Shown one piece after another: positions 35,808 to 46,202 of a stretch of DNA of 64,000 nucleotides. Source of the stretch: Chiua virens (lineage: Eukaryota; Basidiomycota; Agaricomycetes; Boletales; Boletaceae); NCBI GenBank assembly GCA_019787685.1, contig JAHNUO010000002.1, forward strand, positions 1,364,001 to 1,428,000, given 5' to 3'. The translations under genes were made by a program, and so were the position numbers. The notes beneath the pieces were generated by a model. The model had not been told where the DNA came from, ran no database searches, and worked only from the letters and a program-made list of their open reading frames with translations. Numbering within the stretch: position 1 is the stretch's first letter; each line of letters starts with the position of its first letter.

Positions 35808-36750
35808 TCAATCATCCAGATCAATGTCTTCTTCATCCTCGTTGCTCATTCTAAATTTACGCGTGGTTGACCCCCTGACAGTGTATGTGAGATTAAATGG
35901 GTCCTCAGCTTTTTGCAAGACGCCTATGCCAAGCCATATCAATAAAACGAATACAAGATCGACAGCCAGGAAAACGGACTCACCACATTGTGAAAGCCTG
36001 AGCTCGAGGACAGCAGTTTCAAACACGTCATTGTTCCCAAGCTCTTCGAATCCAATCAGGCTGGCAACAAATGTGAGGACGGAGCAAACACCCCAGTAAA
36101 TCGAATCTACCGATCTTTGGAGACACCATTCACGAAGCATATCACACACGGAAGGACCTTTATGGACAACCGCTCAACCAACCATGGGACGTTTTCCACG
36201 AATACGCGAATGAAGCGCGTGGCAAAGAATTTCGGCGCTAGTTTCTACTAGGAGGCTCCACCATGAGGGAGAACAAGGATCTCAATCAAAGATCACTTAC
36301 GGCGAGGTGCTTGTCCATGATCTCACACCTTTTAAAGTTGCCATGATAGAAATGAATTATACAGCGATGTTCATTGCTAGAGGAGCGTCAGGCTGTGGAA
36401 AGAGTCTGATTTTCTGTTTCTCAAACACTACTTACGCACTTATCCGAACAACTTCTTTCTCGTTGGTGATCTCAATATAAGATCCGTGTGCATTCTGGTT
36501 CATTTCTTTCAGCTTGTCGGCCCTGATGGATATTGTGTTGGGTTTGAGGTATTAGGATCTCGAGGAGCGGATATGGTACTCACTGCAGCCTCAACTGGTC
36601 AAGTCCATGCTCTCGAAGTGCAGCCGAATCGTCGTTCTCGATCTCTGCCTCTAGTTCTGCGAAAATGGCCTCATCATCATCGTCTTCCTCTCCTCGCGAA
36701 CGGTTGGATTCGACGACACGCGATGCCAGGGAATTGATTTTTGTGTCCAT
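35808..36750 (-). CDS. TXNDC9/phosducin-like protein (Plp1-like)
   Basis: This is a thioredoxin-fold co-chaperone that binds the CCT chaperonin and assists tubulin/actin folding. Read minus: MDTKINSLASRVVESNRS, an acidic helix, ADKLKEMNQNAHGSYIEI and TNEKEVVRIS; the next acceptor (CTCTAG) gives NEHRCIIHFYHGNFKRCEIM, then DKHLAKLAPKFFATRFIRV, VENVPWLVERLSIKVLPCV, ICFVNGVSKDR, LIGFEELGNNDVFETAVLEL and RLSQCG. It ends EEDIDLDD with a stop at 35808. The thioredoxin CXXC is absent, as in the family. Five short introns agree in phase. It lies 110 bp upstream of DOM34 on the same strand. Confidence 0.9.
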
Positions 36751-36924
36751 CGTCTTTCAAAGTGAGGTTTCAAGTTAGACTCACTCGCGTCAATCAAATG
36801 CGCGAACACCGTTTACGAATACCTCTTTGGGAAGTTATAGCTTCCATTAGGAGACGCGAAACTACACATATCACCAAGTTCTAGGGGTGGGCGAACCCCA
36901 TACCTATCATACGAAACGAATTAT

Positions 36925-39082
36925 TCATTCATGACCCGGATTCTGATACCTTCTTATCGCTCTCCCCCTGACTTCTGCATGCTCGACAATAGGCCTCGGA
37001 TATCCTAATTTATCAGCGACTCCAGCTGGGGGATTGTGAAGCTCTATTTCGAGGTGAGTTGACGCATTCGCGAGACACGGCAACACCCTACCTGGCCCTC
37101 GTAAATTCTTCAGTTCAGGGACATACATCCGTATATAATCGCCTGTCGGATCTGCCTTTGAACTCTGAATGTATGGGTTGAAGATGCGAAAGTAGGGTGC
37201 CGGGTCAACACCAGTGGATGCACTCCATTGCCATCCACCATTGTTACTAGCCAGGTCACCATCTATAAGCTGCTGCATGAAGTACTTTGCACGAGGTTAG
37301 CAAATTACATGCCATAGAATCAACAAGTGGAATGGGCATGCCTGTTCTCCCAATCGCCAATCCAGCATAAGATCTTTGGTCAAGAACATCGCTGCAATCA
37401 TGCGCATCCTGTTGTGCATCCAACCTGAAAGACACGTTAGACGCGTGCAAGGATATGAACCTCGTCGCGTAAATTACCCATCACGTTCATTTGTCGCATA
37501 GCAGCGTCAACGATAGGGACTCCAGTCTTCCCCTGTTTCCACGCAGCAAGGTGTTGCTCAGTTGACTTCCCATTTCACGTCTGCTAACCTCTCCTGGAAT
37601 GGTCGCCCCATCGATACTCGAGGATAGTTCGCTAAGACATTCATATAGAAATCCCGCCATGCTGGATAGTAAATCAGACCTTTCCGATATCGATATCGTG
37701 AACTCGCACGTACCGAGCTCCTGGACCCAGCGACCAATACCTGTGATCCTACCACCATCCACTTTTTTAAGTCCAGTTAGAGGACATCGTTGCACGCACG
37801 CATTCCCGCGGTGATATGACGCCCGCCGAAAGATAAGGACTGAGCCTGGAAGTCGTATCTTGATCACCTCTGTCTCTCTTGTCCGCATACACGAAGATGC
37901 GGCTGCGTTTATCTGACGTTTCAGCACCACATGCCAATGGGTTTGCTGTACCCAATTGTGACGCTCTCCCTTTCGTGTTTAGAAAACGCGAAAGTATCTT
38001 ATAATATCAGATGTGAGAGTCAGCTTTGATGGGAGGGATAAGCCAAACGGACCTCTTGAGCGACGGCTGATCCTGCCGGCCAGACCTTGGCCATCGTTTC
38101 CCTGTCCGCAGGGTCCTAACTCAAAACCTTCAAGGGCGTGGGGTACCGGTGTTTCGAACAACGGACCAAGAATCGGATCTTGGCGGACAGTACTCGGATT
38201 GGCCTGGGGCATAGGAGACTCTTCGAGATATATATCAATCTTCTCGTTGAGCTTCCCAATCCAAATCTTTTGGTAAGGAGAGTAAACCTGCAATGCCTGA
38301 GGTGAATATATTAGCATCACGCAACAGATGTATGCATACGGTATGAGTCTTTCCGTCCTTTGTGTTGATGAGACCAGGTTCGATGATGCACTTGTCATGG
38401 AAGTAATGTGGCCGAATGCCCTTCTCCTTCGATAAAGTAAGAACTTTCAAGTCACGCCTGAGCTCGTCAATCTCGTATTCGATGTTTGCAAACAAGTCGG
38501 TGCACTGGAAAGATTCGAGAAGCGAAATAATTTTGGGAGGAATCGTGTGTCGAGGCGTTTGTGACACCGTGTGTAGGGGGATATCGAGTTCCGCAAGTGA
38601 CTCCTAGAAATGTTGTCAGACTACTACGATAACAATTGCGGGCCGGACTACTACCTTGATCTTGGACAAGTTGCGCAGCACGAAGTCGACTCTCCGCTTA
38701 CTCCTATCATGTGCGATGTAGTCCTGGGGGCTGAACAAGAAAAGTACTATGAGCGGTATCTTTTCCTTCGTAGCTTGCTGAGACGCTGCTGCGAGCGCTC
38801 TGTTATCCACAACTGTCCACGATAAGTTGGCGCCGGCTTCAAATGAGTAAGAACGACCGACTTACTCCGCAAGTCGCCCATTCGCATCCAATAGACTATC
38901 GATTTCCCAGGTTGTGGGTCCCGGATCACATCGCGCATTTCTGTGAGCAACCTCAGGAAAGGGGGGTTGACTTGGACTGCAGCTGCGGCCGCCGGAGTGG
39001 CGATCCTTCTAGGAGAGAATGTTGTCGCCCTTGCTCGTTTGGACACGCTCGCTGGAGTGGGGCTGCGAGGTCTCTTTGACAT
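36925..39082 (-). CDS. PHR1: Class I cyclobutane pyrimidine dimer photolyase
   Basis: This light-driven DNA repair enzyme carries FAD and an antenna cofactor. Read minus: a basic Ser/Pro-rich leader ([18 protein letters not shown]), [74 protein letters not shown] and ALEGFEL. Skipping one base near 38115 gives [20 protein letters not shown]. Next come [18 protein letters not shown] (FAD-binding), [92 protein letters not shown] and [10 protein letters not shown]. The last exon ends RRYQNPGHE with a stop at 36925. Extra bases also occur near 37782 and 37560; the latter creates an in-frame TGA inside the FAD domain. The family is certain; whether this copy is intact depends on those bases. Confidence 0.9.
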
Positions 39083-39571
39083 GGCTAAAGGAATGAAAGT
39101 TGAGCATTTTGCGTTGGACTGAGACTAGGGGACTCGATCGTGGCTGTCGATCGAGTTGAACACGTGAGATGATGTCACACGTTACCCTGTCGTGAGACTG
39201 CGCCAGAGAACGGAGACATGAGCAAGAGCGACGTGAGTACGTAGGGCCGTGGTACGACGAGAAACTGTTGTTGTCCGCTGTTCAAAAGAAGAGCATTCCT
39301 AGCACACGAGTAGAGCAACAACTTCTGCCGCTTCTAAGTACCACAATTTGTGACCAAGGCAAGACTGGGGCCATCCAAAGGGTATGATAAGAGCTTTATA
39401 CGGGTGGAACCCGTTGGTGTGATATTTCTGTTAGATTTCACAGCCACTACCATTTACGGCATGAACTCAAAGTGGAAGAAGCGCGTTAGGTCTTGCCACT
39501 AACCACACTGCGGCGTCGTCCTGCTCCTTCTCGTGCAGGTCCGCCCTTGCATCCTCCCCCTCCGCACTGTC
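39083..39571. other. Divergent intergenic region, no gene seen
   Basis: This is about 490 bp between the photolyase and WTAP-like starts and presumably holds both promoters. A short inverted stretch around CTCGATCGTGGCTGTCGATCGAG (39131-39153) could be a palindromic binding site. Confidence 0.45.
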
Positions 39572-40719
39572 ATGGACTTGCCCACTACAAGAGAGATAGA
39601 GCTCGAGACTGCTCTTAGAAAACGAGACACACAGGTTGTGGAACTCACGGTGAGACTACTGCCCACTCGAGACGCTCGTGCCGACCTGGGTCTGTTGACC
39701 TCCTTCCTAACTCATCCAGTCCGAGATTTCACGGCTTCGCCAGTTTCTCGCCGTACAACCCCAACCATCCACTTCGGATCCTATTACGTTACCCCCTCCA
39801 CTGGTGTCAGTGCTATTGCCGCACGTCAACAAGGCACCATCCAACGGTACACTCACTGGTCCCTCGTCAAGCACGGTCAGTGCTGCATTGACACAGCGCG
39901 TACGCTTACTCCAGGAGGAAAATGACGAAATGTACGACCTCCTGAAACACGGCGAAACTGGGAAATTGAAGGAGGAGGTACGAGGACTTCGCCGTGTGGT
40001 GGATAGACTAGAGAGTGCTCTCCGAGGTGATAATTCTTCCCATTCAACTATCTTCGGTTTAATCTCACACCATGCATAGAGTCCCATCAGGTCATCACGT
40101 CTCTTTCGTAAGTTTATCCTGTAACCGAATCTTCGTAGATATTTATCCATCCGGTCCCAGAACTGAATTGGACAAGTCGTATCAAAGTTTCCAATCTTCT
40201 CTGCGGCAGAAGCAGATTAATTCCCAAATACACCATCCCCCTTCTCGTGATTCATACCACCCTCCGCCGCATCCCCCGGCTACCAATGGATTATCCAAGC
40301 CCCCTCCGACAGGTCCTAGAGCACACAAGAAACCACGTCTGTCTGACGCCAAGGTATCGCCAGCACACTCGAATGTGTCGCTTCCGCCGTCGAAACATGT
40401 CTCTGTCAAGCACGAGCCCTCCCACTCACCTCGGATCTCACCATCCGAGATTCGACCGAAAGGCAATGCAAAGATGGAAGTTGATGAAGATTCACGTACT
40501 CGGCCGCGCTCTCCCCACGACCGGGATCGTCCACGTCAGCGCGAGAAGGAGCGTGCTCGCGACCGAGAACGTGATCGAGAAAGGGATCGAGAGCGCGACC
40601 GAGACCGGTTCTCGCGGCGAAATGGCACAGGGAGTGGTGGAGTGGGACGCAAAAACCGTGGGTTTAATCACCCATACGCGGGTGGAGATCGGACGTTGGC
40701 AGAAAGAATGGGACTATGA
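39572..40719 (+). CDS. WTAP/Mum2-like protein (m6A writer-associated)
   Basis: WTAP/Mum2 proteins are coiled-coil subunits that anchor the mRNA m6A methyltransferase complex. Start MDLPTTREIELETALRKRDT, then VVELT | SEISRLRQFLAVQPQPSTSD, a Ser/Pro linker and the conserved coiled coil LTQRVRLLQEENDEMYDLLK...LKEEVRGLRRVVDRLESALR (about 39890-40025), continued across two introns as SHQVITSLSTELDKSYQSFQ. The C-terminal half is disordered and ends in a dense Arg-Asp/Arg-Glu repeat (40540-40610) plus NHPYAGGDRTLAERMGL. Splice phases are consistent and no indel was seen. Assignment rests on the coiled-coil pattern and domain order. Confidence 0.78.
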
Positions 40720-41503
40720 ACTACTTTTTTTGTTTTTCTCAGCTTTGCATCTTGGACGGGTCGCCAGCCTGACATAGTGTATTTGGTATGGTGAACTTTT
40801 TTTCTTTCTTGGAGTGATTTGCTTGTACCGCTAGCTGACAAGCACTTTTCCAGTTTGTATCCGTAAGCTACCGCCCCATTCGTTTCGGGCTATACAATAT
40901 ACGATACATATTTATGGATAGACTCGGCTGGCGCTTGATCAGCATTGCCGTATTAGTGACTGAGAAGCAAGACAGGCACTAAAGTAACACTCAGCGGTCG
41001 ATCCGCGGATGGACTAATATCAAAGACTACAATGAGGTGAATCCTGTGAACACAACTGCCGTGATACTGATGCGCCACGGATTCTCGTCTGTTTATAGAG
41101 ATGGATAATGTTGCAATTAGAAGCAATTAAGACTAGAATGGTGCTATGTATCAGTGTTCTGTGCGAGCAGCCAGTACATGAATTTGATTTCAATGACGAG
41201 TGAGCTTTTGAAGAATCAGAAGATACGGTAGATGGAAGCGAGTAATGTGCAAAGTATACGTGTATAGCAGGATTAAGTGGGATAATGGAGACTCGTGTGT
41301 GAGGTATACGTAGATTGGACACAAAGTTGCGGATGCTCATGTGGTTGTACAAGAGATGGGTGGAGTAAGGAAAGGCTATGAAGAGCAGGTGATTGAAAAT
41401 CGGAAATGAACGAACGACGACCCTGGAGTACAGTAGTCAAAACACGGCACTCGGGAGATGATACACTGGCAATCGCCGGATGGCAATGGAATACGTATTC
41501 GGA
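40720..41503. other. Intergenic, no gene supported
   Basis: This is nearly 800 bp after the WTAP-like gene. It has T-rich runs right after the stop (3' UTR). The minus ORF at 41020-41352 has no coding-like pattern or recognised family. Confidence 0.45.
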
Positions 41504-41992
41504 TCAGACCCGGCATTCAAGTTGTTGCCTCGAATTATGCACGGCCAAGAACTGCATGCAGGTAAGGGGGCCACGGGCCTGTGACTCGCAGAAAGAGGCG
41601 TCCTTTGGACGATCAAGGTAGAGATCGAAGGTGGGAGTGGGGTTTGGGATGGACGGCCTAGCAGAGGAATGATTTATGGCGAGGACGAAGGCTGGGATAG
41701 GAGGAACAGGGGGAGGCGGGGTGCGGATGGCGGGACTGGGTGGCGGGGAGCGGCAACGAAAGGAGGATTGAGAGAGCGTGCGCTTTAATGTGCGGGAATG
41801 AAGGGAACGTTTGTGCTCTGCCCTAGGGGTGCTATCAGGGAAACGGGGAGCGCGATGGAGCGCGTCATGAGAGCGGGGATGGTCGAGGAGACGACGAGGG
41901 GGGGAAAGGAGTGGTATTGGAAGGAGCTGTGGGGATGGGAACGGTGGAGGAGAGGGCGAGGGAGAGAGGGACATTCGGGATTGATGATGCAT
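41504..41992 (-). CDS. Proline/serine-rich hypothetical protein
   Basis: The minus ORF begins MHHQSRMSLSPSPSPPPFPS and is dominated by Pro, Ser and Arg, followed by PSPAIRTPPPPVPPIPAFVL and a more ordered tail (TFDLYLDRPKDASFCESQ). It matches no family I know. Short Pro-rich proteins with a PPVPPIPAF-like block are plausible in these fungi, but low-complexity ORFs also arise by chance in GC-rich DNA. A competing frame on the same strand (41785-41997) also looks protein-like. The assignment is tentative. Confidence 0.4.
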   Translation of the reverse strand: MHHQSRMSLSPSPSPPPFPSPQLLPIPLLSPPRRLLDHPRSHDALHRAPRFPDSTPRAEHKRSLHSRTLKRTLSQSSFRCRSPPPSPAIRTPPPPVPPIPAFVLAINHSSARPSIPNPTPTFDLYLDRPKDASFCESQARGPLTCMQFLAVHNSRQQLECRV

Positions 41993-42173
41993 GGCATCGA
42001 GAATCGGGTCGATTTAAATGAGTTGACCGGGTGGCGCGGGCCGGATATATTACTTCACGATCTAGCTTCGATCATGATGATTGTGATGGCTGACTCCTCT
42101 TCCGGTGGCTGGCTGGCTATCCCCTCCTACAAATTCGTATCCCTTCCAACATCTCTTCTCTATCTCCTTCACC

Positions 42174-43658
42174 ATGTTCTTCCTCGTCGCTTGCCTTGCC
42201 TTTCCCCTCCTTTCTTTTGCCCTTCCTTCCGCTCAGGCTCACTCACGTTCCTTCCATCCCAGACTTTCATATCGTCCACGTCTCATGACCTATTACGCAG
42301 GACTGGGCTCCCCCGCAGTCCATCGACTATTCATTATTCGACACCGTCATCTTTGCTTTCGCTCTCCCGGATCAGAACTATGCCCTGAGTTGGGACACTG
42401 AACAGGCTCCTTCTTTGCTCTCAAATCTCATTTCTGCCGCACGCCCCCACGGAACCAAGGTTTCCCTCAGCATCGGTGGCTGGACAGGAAGCAGGCCAGT
42501 TTCCCTCTTTTTCCCATCTCACTCCCTCACTCCTACCAGGTGGTTTTCAGAGGCAGTCGCAACCGCGCAGCACAGAGACACCTTTGTCAACAACATCCTC
42601 GATGTCTATAACAGCTTCACTCTTGACGGTATCGACATCGACTGGGAGTACCCGGGTCAAATCGCCCAACAGGGAAATTCCGAAAGCTCGACCTGATTCA
42701 AATAATATGCTCGAGTTCTTCAAGATCCTCCGACGGAAGCTGCCTCCTAACGCCATGATATCCGCTGCCGTACAAGACACCCCCTTTGTCGGTCAAGACG
42801 GCAAGCCAATGAAGGACGTATCAGCTTTCGCCCCGCTTCTCGACTTGGTCACTCTCATGAACTATGACATTTATGAAAGTATGTGCATTACTTCCGTTCG
42901 ATTCACTGACACCCCGTCCCCTTCCTTTCTAGCACGCCAACCTCCCGGTCCGAATGCCCCCCTCTCCAATGCTTGCGCTGACTCCTCCCAGCCCAACGAC
43001 AATGCCGCAGCCGCCTACAATTCCTGGACATCCGCCGGTTTTCCGGCTGACCGCATCTTCCTCGGCGTCCCTGCATATGGCTACGTTGTTCAGTCACAGG
43101 CTGGAAGGCTCTCCGCACGTTCTCCTTCTCGCGCCTATTCCGAAGACGGCAGCGGCCAAATTCAATTTCGATCGCTCTTGACTCAAGGCATTCTCACACA
43201 GGGATTCGGACGGAACGTTCACTGGTTCATCGGGTTTCACGCGCCAATGGGATAATTGCTCCTCCACCCCCTTCCTTTATTCTGACGACGCAGGACAAGT
43301 CATTCCATACGACGATCCTGACTCCCTCGCTATCAAGGCGTCTTGGGTTCGACGCATGAACATGGGTGGTGTCAACATGTTCGATGCGCACGGCGATACG
43401 TCCCAATACCATCTCGCCCACGCCTTGTCCTCGAACCTGTTCCCGGGTATCACGCAACCCACGAGCCTTTCAAGCCCTGCACCATTGTCCTCGAGCGCCG
43501 CAACCCTGCCCTCGGGTACGATGCATTTGCTCTCGAGCGTGACACCCTCGCCTGTAGCTTCGTCTCCAAGCCAAGGGCCCGCCTCGTCCTCGTCTCCGCC
43601 CAGCCCTATACCCTTGCCAGCAACTCCTCCGGGTAAAGTCACGGTGTCTCCTCAGTAA
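42174..43658 (+). CDS. GH18 chitinase, secreted, with Ser/Pro/Thr-rich C-terminus
   Basis: This enzyme hydrolyses chitin for wall remodelling or nutrition. The signal peptide is MFFLVACLAFPLLSFALPSA. After one base is skipped near 42300 the catalytic barrel begins TYYADWAPPQSIDYSLFDTV, then VSLSIGGW (substrate strand), an intron with a GC donor (42495-42539), and DGIDIDWEYPG with the DxxDxDxE motif, so the catalytic Glu is present. Then NSESSTDSNNMLEFFKILRR (skipping one base at 42693), DLVTLMNYDIYES, an intron, WTSAGFPADRIFLGVPAYGY, DSDGTFTGSSGFTRQWDNCS (skipping one base near 43200), WVRRMNMGGVNMFDAHGDT and a Ser/Pro-rich tail to 43658. Three extra bases interrupt it as sequenced. It could be a wall-linked enzyme; no GPI signal is clear. 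Confidence 0.85.
42495..42539 (+). other. Probable GC-AG intron in the chitinase gene
   Basis: The exon GGAAGCAG is followed by GCCAGT, and the segment ends CTACCAG. Splicing yields GGWTGSRWFSEAVA; unsplicing keeps the frame with 15 extra residues. Length is 45 nt. Confidence 0.65.
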
Positions 43659-45400
43659 GATCTACGACGCGTGGACGTTTCAGAATGTATTCCGCCCCCG
43701 TTGTTTCGTTTCTAGCTCCAATCCCCTCGTACGACTCATCATGATGTTTACCTCGGAACAAATCAGATTTGAAGACCGCGATTCCTTGCTATGTTGTTAA
43801 CGTGCTAGTAACTTCATGTGAATGAATGTGTCATGTGCTGCCGATCTCGCGAAAAATGTAATACTGTCATAGCCATGCTTGAATCGACCGTGCCTTGAAG
43901 TTTATTGAGTACAAACGTCGCATGAAAGCAAAAGACAGGCAGTAAGTCGTTTTCGGTATAGCAAGAAAATGTTTGTTGATAGTACCAGAGTACGTACTAC
44001 TGGCGTAATCTACCCTCGGACCACACTATCCAAAGTATCGATTTCCAATTAAAAGGATCACATGTCACTTCAGCGCTGTGAGGACGGCATTTGCGACCCC
44101 GCCGGGCGAAAAGGACCGATGCTGACGGTGTAGCGATCAAGTTCATAGCTAGAAAATGAGGCAACCAATTAACCCGGTTATGGTATAATAGTAGTGATGC
44201 TTGATTCAGAGTGAGTCGTTCACCTGAGCGGGAACAGCGTTAATAATGACGACCAACAGCATTCAGGACCTTTGATAGAAACGAGCCTGAATCTGAGACG
44301 CCGTACGGCCCGTACCATGCAAGTCACTGTCACTGTGTTCCGGACAGCGAGGTGAATACAGGTTGATATCACGGGGACTCCGGAAATGAGTGAACAAAAG
44401 GATTTGCGACCCTGGCGAGCTGGAGATCTAGGGATGACCGGAACCAGAAGCAGGCTAGAACACTTGGAGGAGAAACGAACGTATTGTCAACGAGTCATGA
44501 CAAGTCACGGCAGGCGATCATGTGTGCATGAACTTTGTGCGAAGGGCTTGTAGCGGAAGACCGCTGCCATTGTCCCCGTCGACGCGGCGGCGTCTATATA
44601 AGCTCATGATCGATACGGCGCTACCAGTTACGAGCCCGTCAGGGCTCGCGAAGGACGGACCTCCGAGTCATAGCGAATCAGGAGATGAGTCATGCTCATG
44701 TTCGACTCCGAGTCTGCCAATCATGGAACCGAGTTAAGTATCAAGAAAGGCTAACTTCTTGACAAAACCCTATCGGAACCACGGATTTGAGGTAATCTCC
44801 ATGCGACACGCATTATTCGGGTGAACTCGGTTATGATGGCATCACTCGTCAGAGAAGAAATTGCAATTTAGTTACGAGTAAAATGGCCACACATCCGAGT
44901 CGGGGCGGTTGTTTGCGCATGCATGCATGTATTTATCCAATAGCCCAGGAAAACAAACAAGGTAGAACAAACCGTAATTTTGCCAATCATATCTCAATAT
45001 TTTCATTCTTTTGTTCCGTCCTCACAAAGACATCGAGACACGGTGAGTATCTTTACTCTTGTAAATTGGCTTTCTTCTCCTCGGTGGTGATGACTCCTTT
45101 ATTCACACTGTATGAAAGCACTCGTCTGAGACTTGTGCTTTTTGAGTTTTTTTCTACAACGGTAGCTGAACCGTACTACTCTGCAATTGAAATACGTGAG
45201 ACGAATAACGCTGACGTTCATCAGATTAGGTACAATTTTCAATGGCACGCCTTGCATGATAGGGTTATCGCTTTATGATAGGCAATTTTTTTTGCGGGGG
45301 AGTGATTGTGTCCATGCACCTTTGGAGATCAGATTTCCAACATGTTTTGTTCCGGGAGCAAATTGTTTTCATTCAGGGCATGTTAACATGTCAACGTTCA
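43659..45400. other. Long intergenic region, no gene supported
   Basis: This is 1.7 kb between chitinase and the STEEP1-like gene. Several short ORFs (for example 44522-44737 and 44883-45278) show no family or splice continuity. I see no repeat, tRNA or hairpin standing out. It is the largest gene-free stretch of the window. Confidence 0.5.
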
Positions 45401-46075
45401 TTACTGTGCCTCATCACTTTCCAAATCAAAAGCATCCTTGGGAACTTGACCTTGTACTGGTGTCAGAGCACCTTTTAAGATGTAAAGATAAGGTGCAGAA
45501 TTGACAGGTGGTGGCGAGGATTGATATCCGACGAGTAAATTGCAGCGAGGACATGAGAACCTGTACTGCCTTTCGTGCCCTCCTGACCTGTAGGAGGCAA
45601 GTGATCCCTGAAATCATAGCAATTCACGCCATGAGGGATACGACTTCGTACCTTTCAACGAGCACAGGTTCATTGACAGGGTTGGCATTCAGTTTAAACA
45701 CCACCGTTTTCATGGTGCTATTATCCTGCGAACGTATGATCGTAGCTCCATCTGTTTCTCGCTTGGGGAGTCCTGCAAGACTTTTTTCAATAACAAGCTG
45801 AAAAGAAACCGGCATACTAAGTAGGGGAAAATGAGGCGAACACCGGAAACCTACGATAAATTCCCCGCAGATGCAATCTGTGGAGTCAGCGCGGTTGAGC
45901 GGATGTGAGACCGTGAAAAAGAACCGATATGACTCACAGTACACCCTGAGAGCTGCTGCCGCCGATGCCGTGGGTTGGGCTGTGGTAAAGCCGATTTAGA
46001 TCGCCCTGCCCAGTAAAAGGAACGCTTACCATCAGTGGACGAGGATACGGCCGAGCGGGAAACAACCTTGGGCAT
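45401..46075 (-). CDS. STEEP1-like protein (CXorf56/UPF0428 family)
   Basis: Read minus: MPKVVSRSAVSSSTD, the exact start style of the family, then after introns a Cys-containing block YYCICGEFI, LVIEKSLAGLPKRETDGATI, IRSQDNSTMKTVVFKLNANP, VNEPVLVER, and after an intron RQYRFSCPRCNLLVGYQSSP, SAPYLYILKGALTP and a tail ending DLESDEAQ at 45401. The CxC...CxxC arrangement suggests a zinc site. In animals this protein helps STING leave the ER, but fungi lack STING, so its fungal role is unknown. The junction between the first two exons (about 45945-46035) is out of phase by one base as read. Divergent from the AVO2-like gene by 127 bp. Confidence 0.8.
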
Positions 46076-46202
46076 GTTAGATCTTGATGTCCTAGTAACA
46101 AAGGCGATGATTGGTTGTCAATATAAATCACGTGATCCATCTCGACAAACCGCGGTCAATTCATTATCCTCACTCATCTTCGTCTCCCTCCATCTGCCCT
46201 TC

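Noticed and set aside
44522..44737. Small ORF in the 43.7-45.4 kb gap
   Set aside because: It has no homology, no splice continuity and a composition not distinct from surrounding non-coding DNA.
45187..45504. Plus-strand ORFs over 45.2-46.0 kb
   Set aside because: They are antisense shadows of, or lie beside, the STEEP1-like exons, which are supported by motif order and splice phase.
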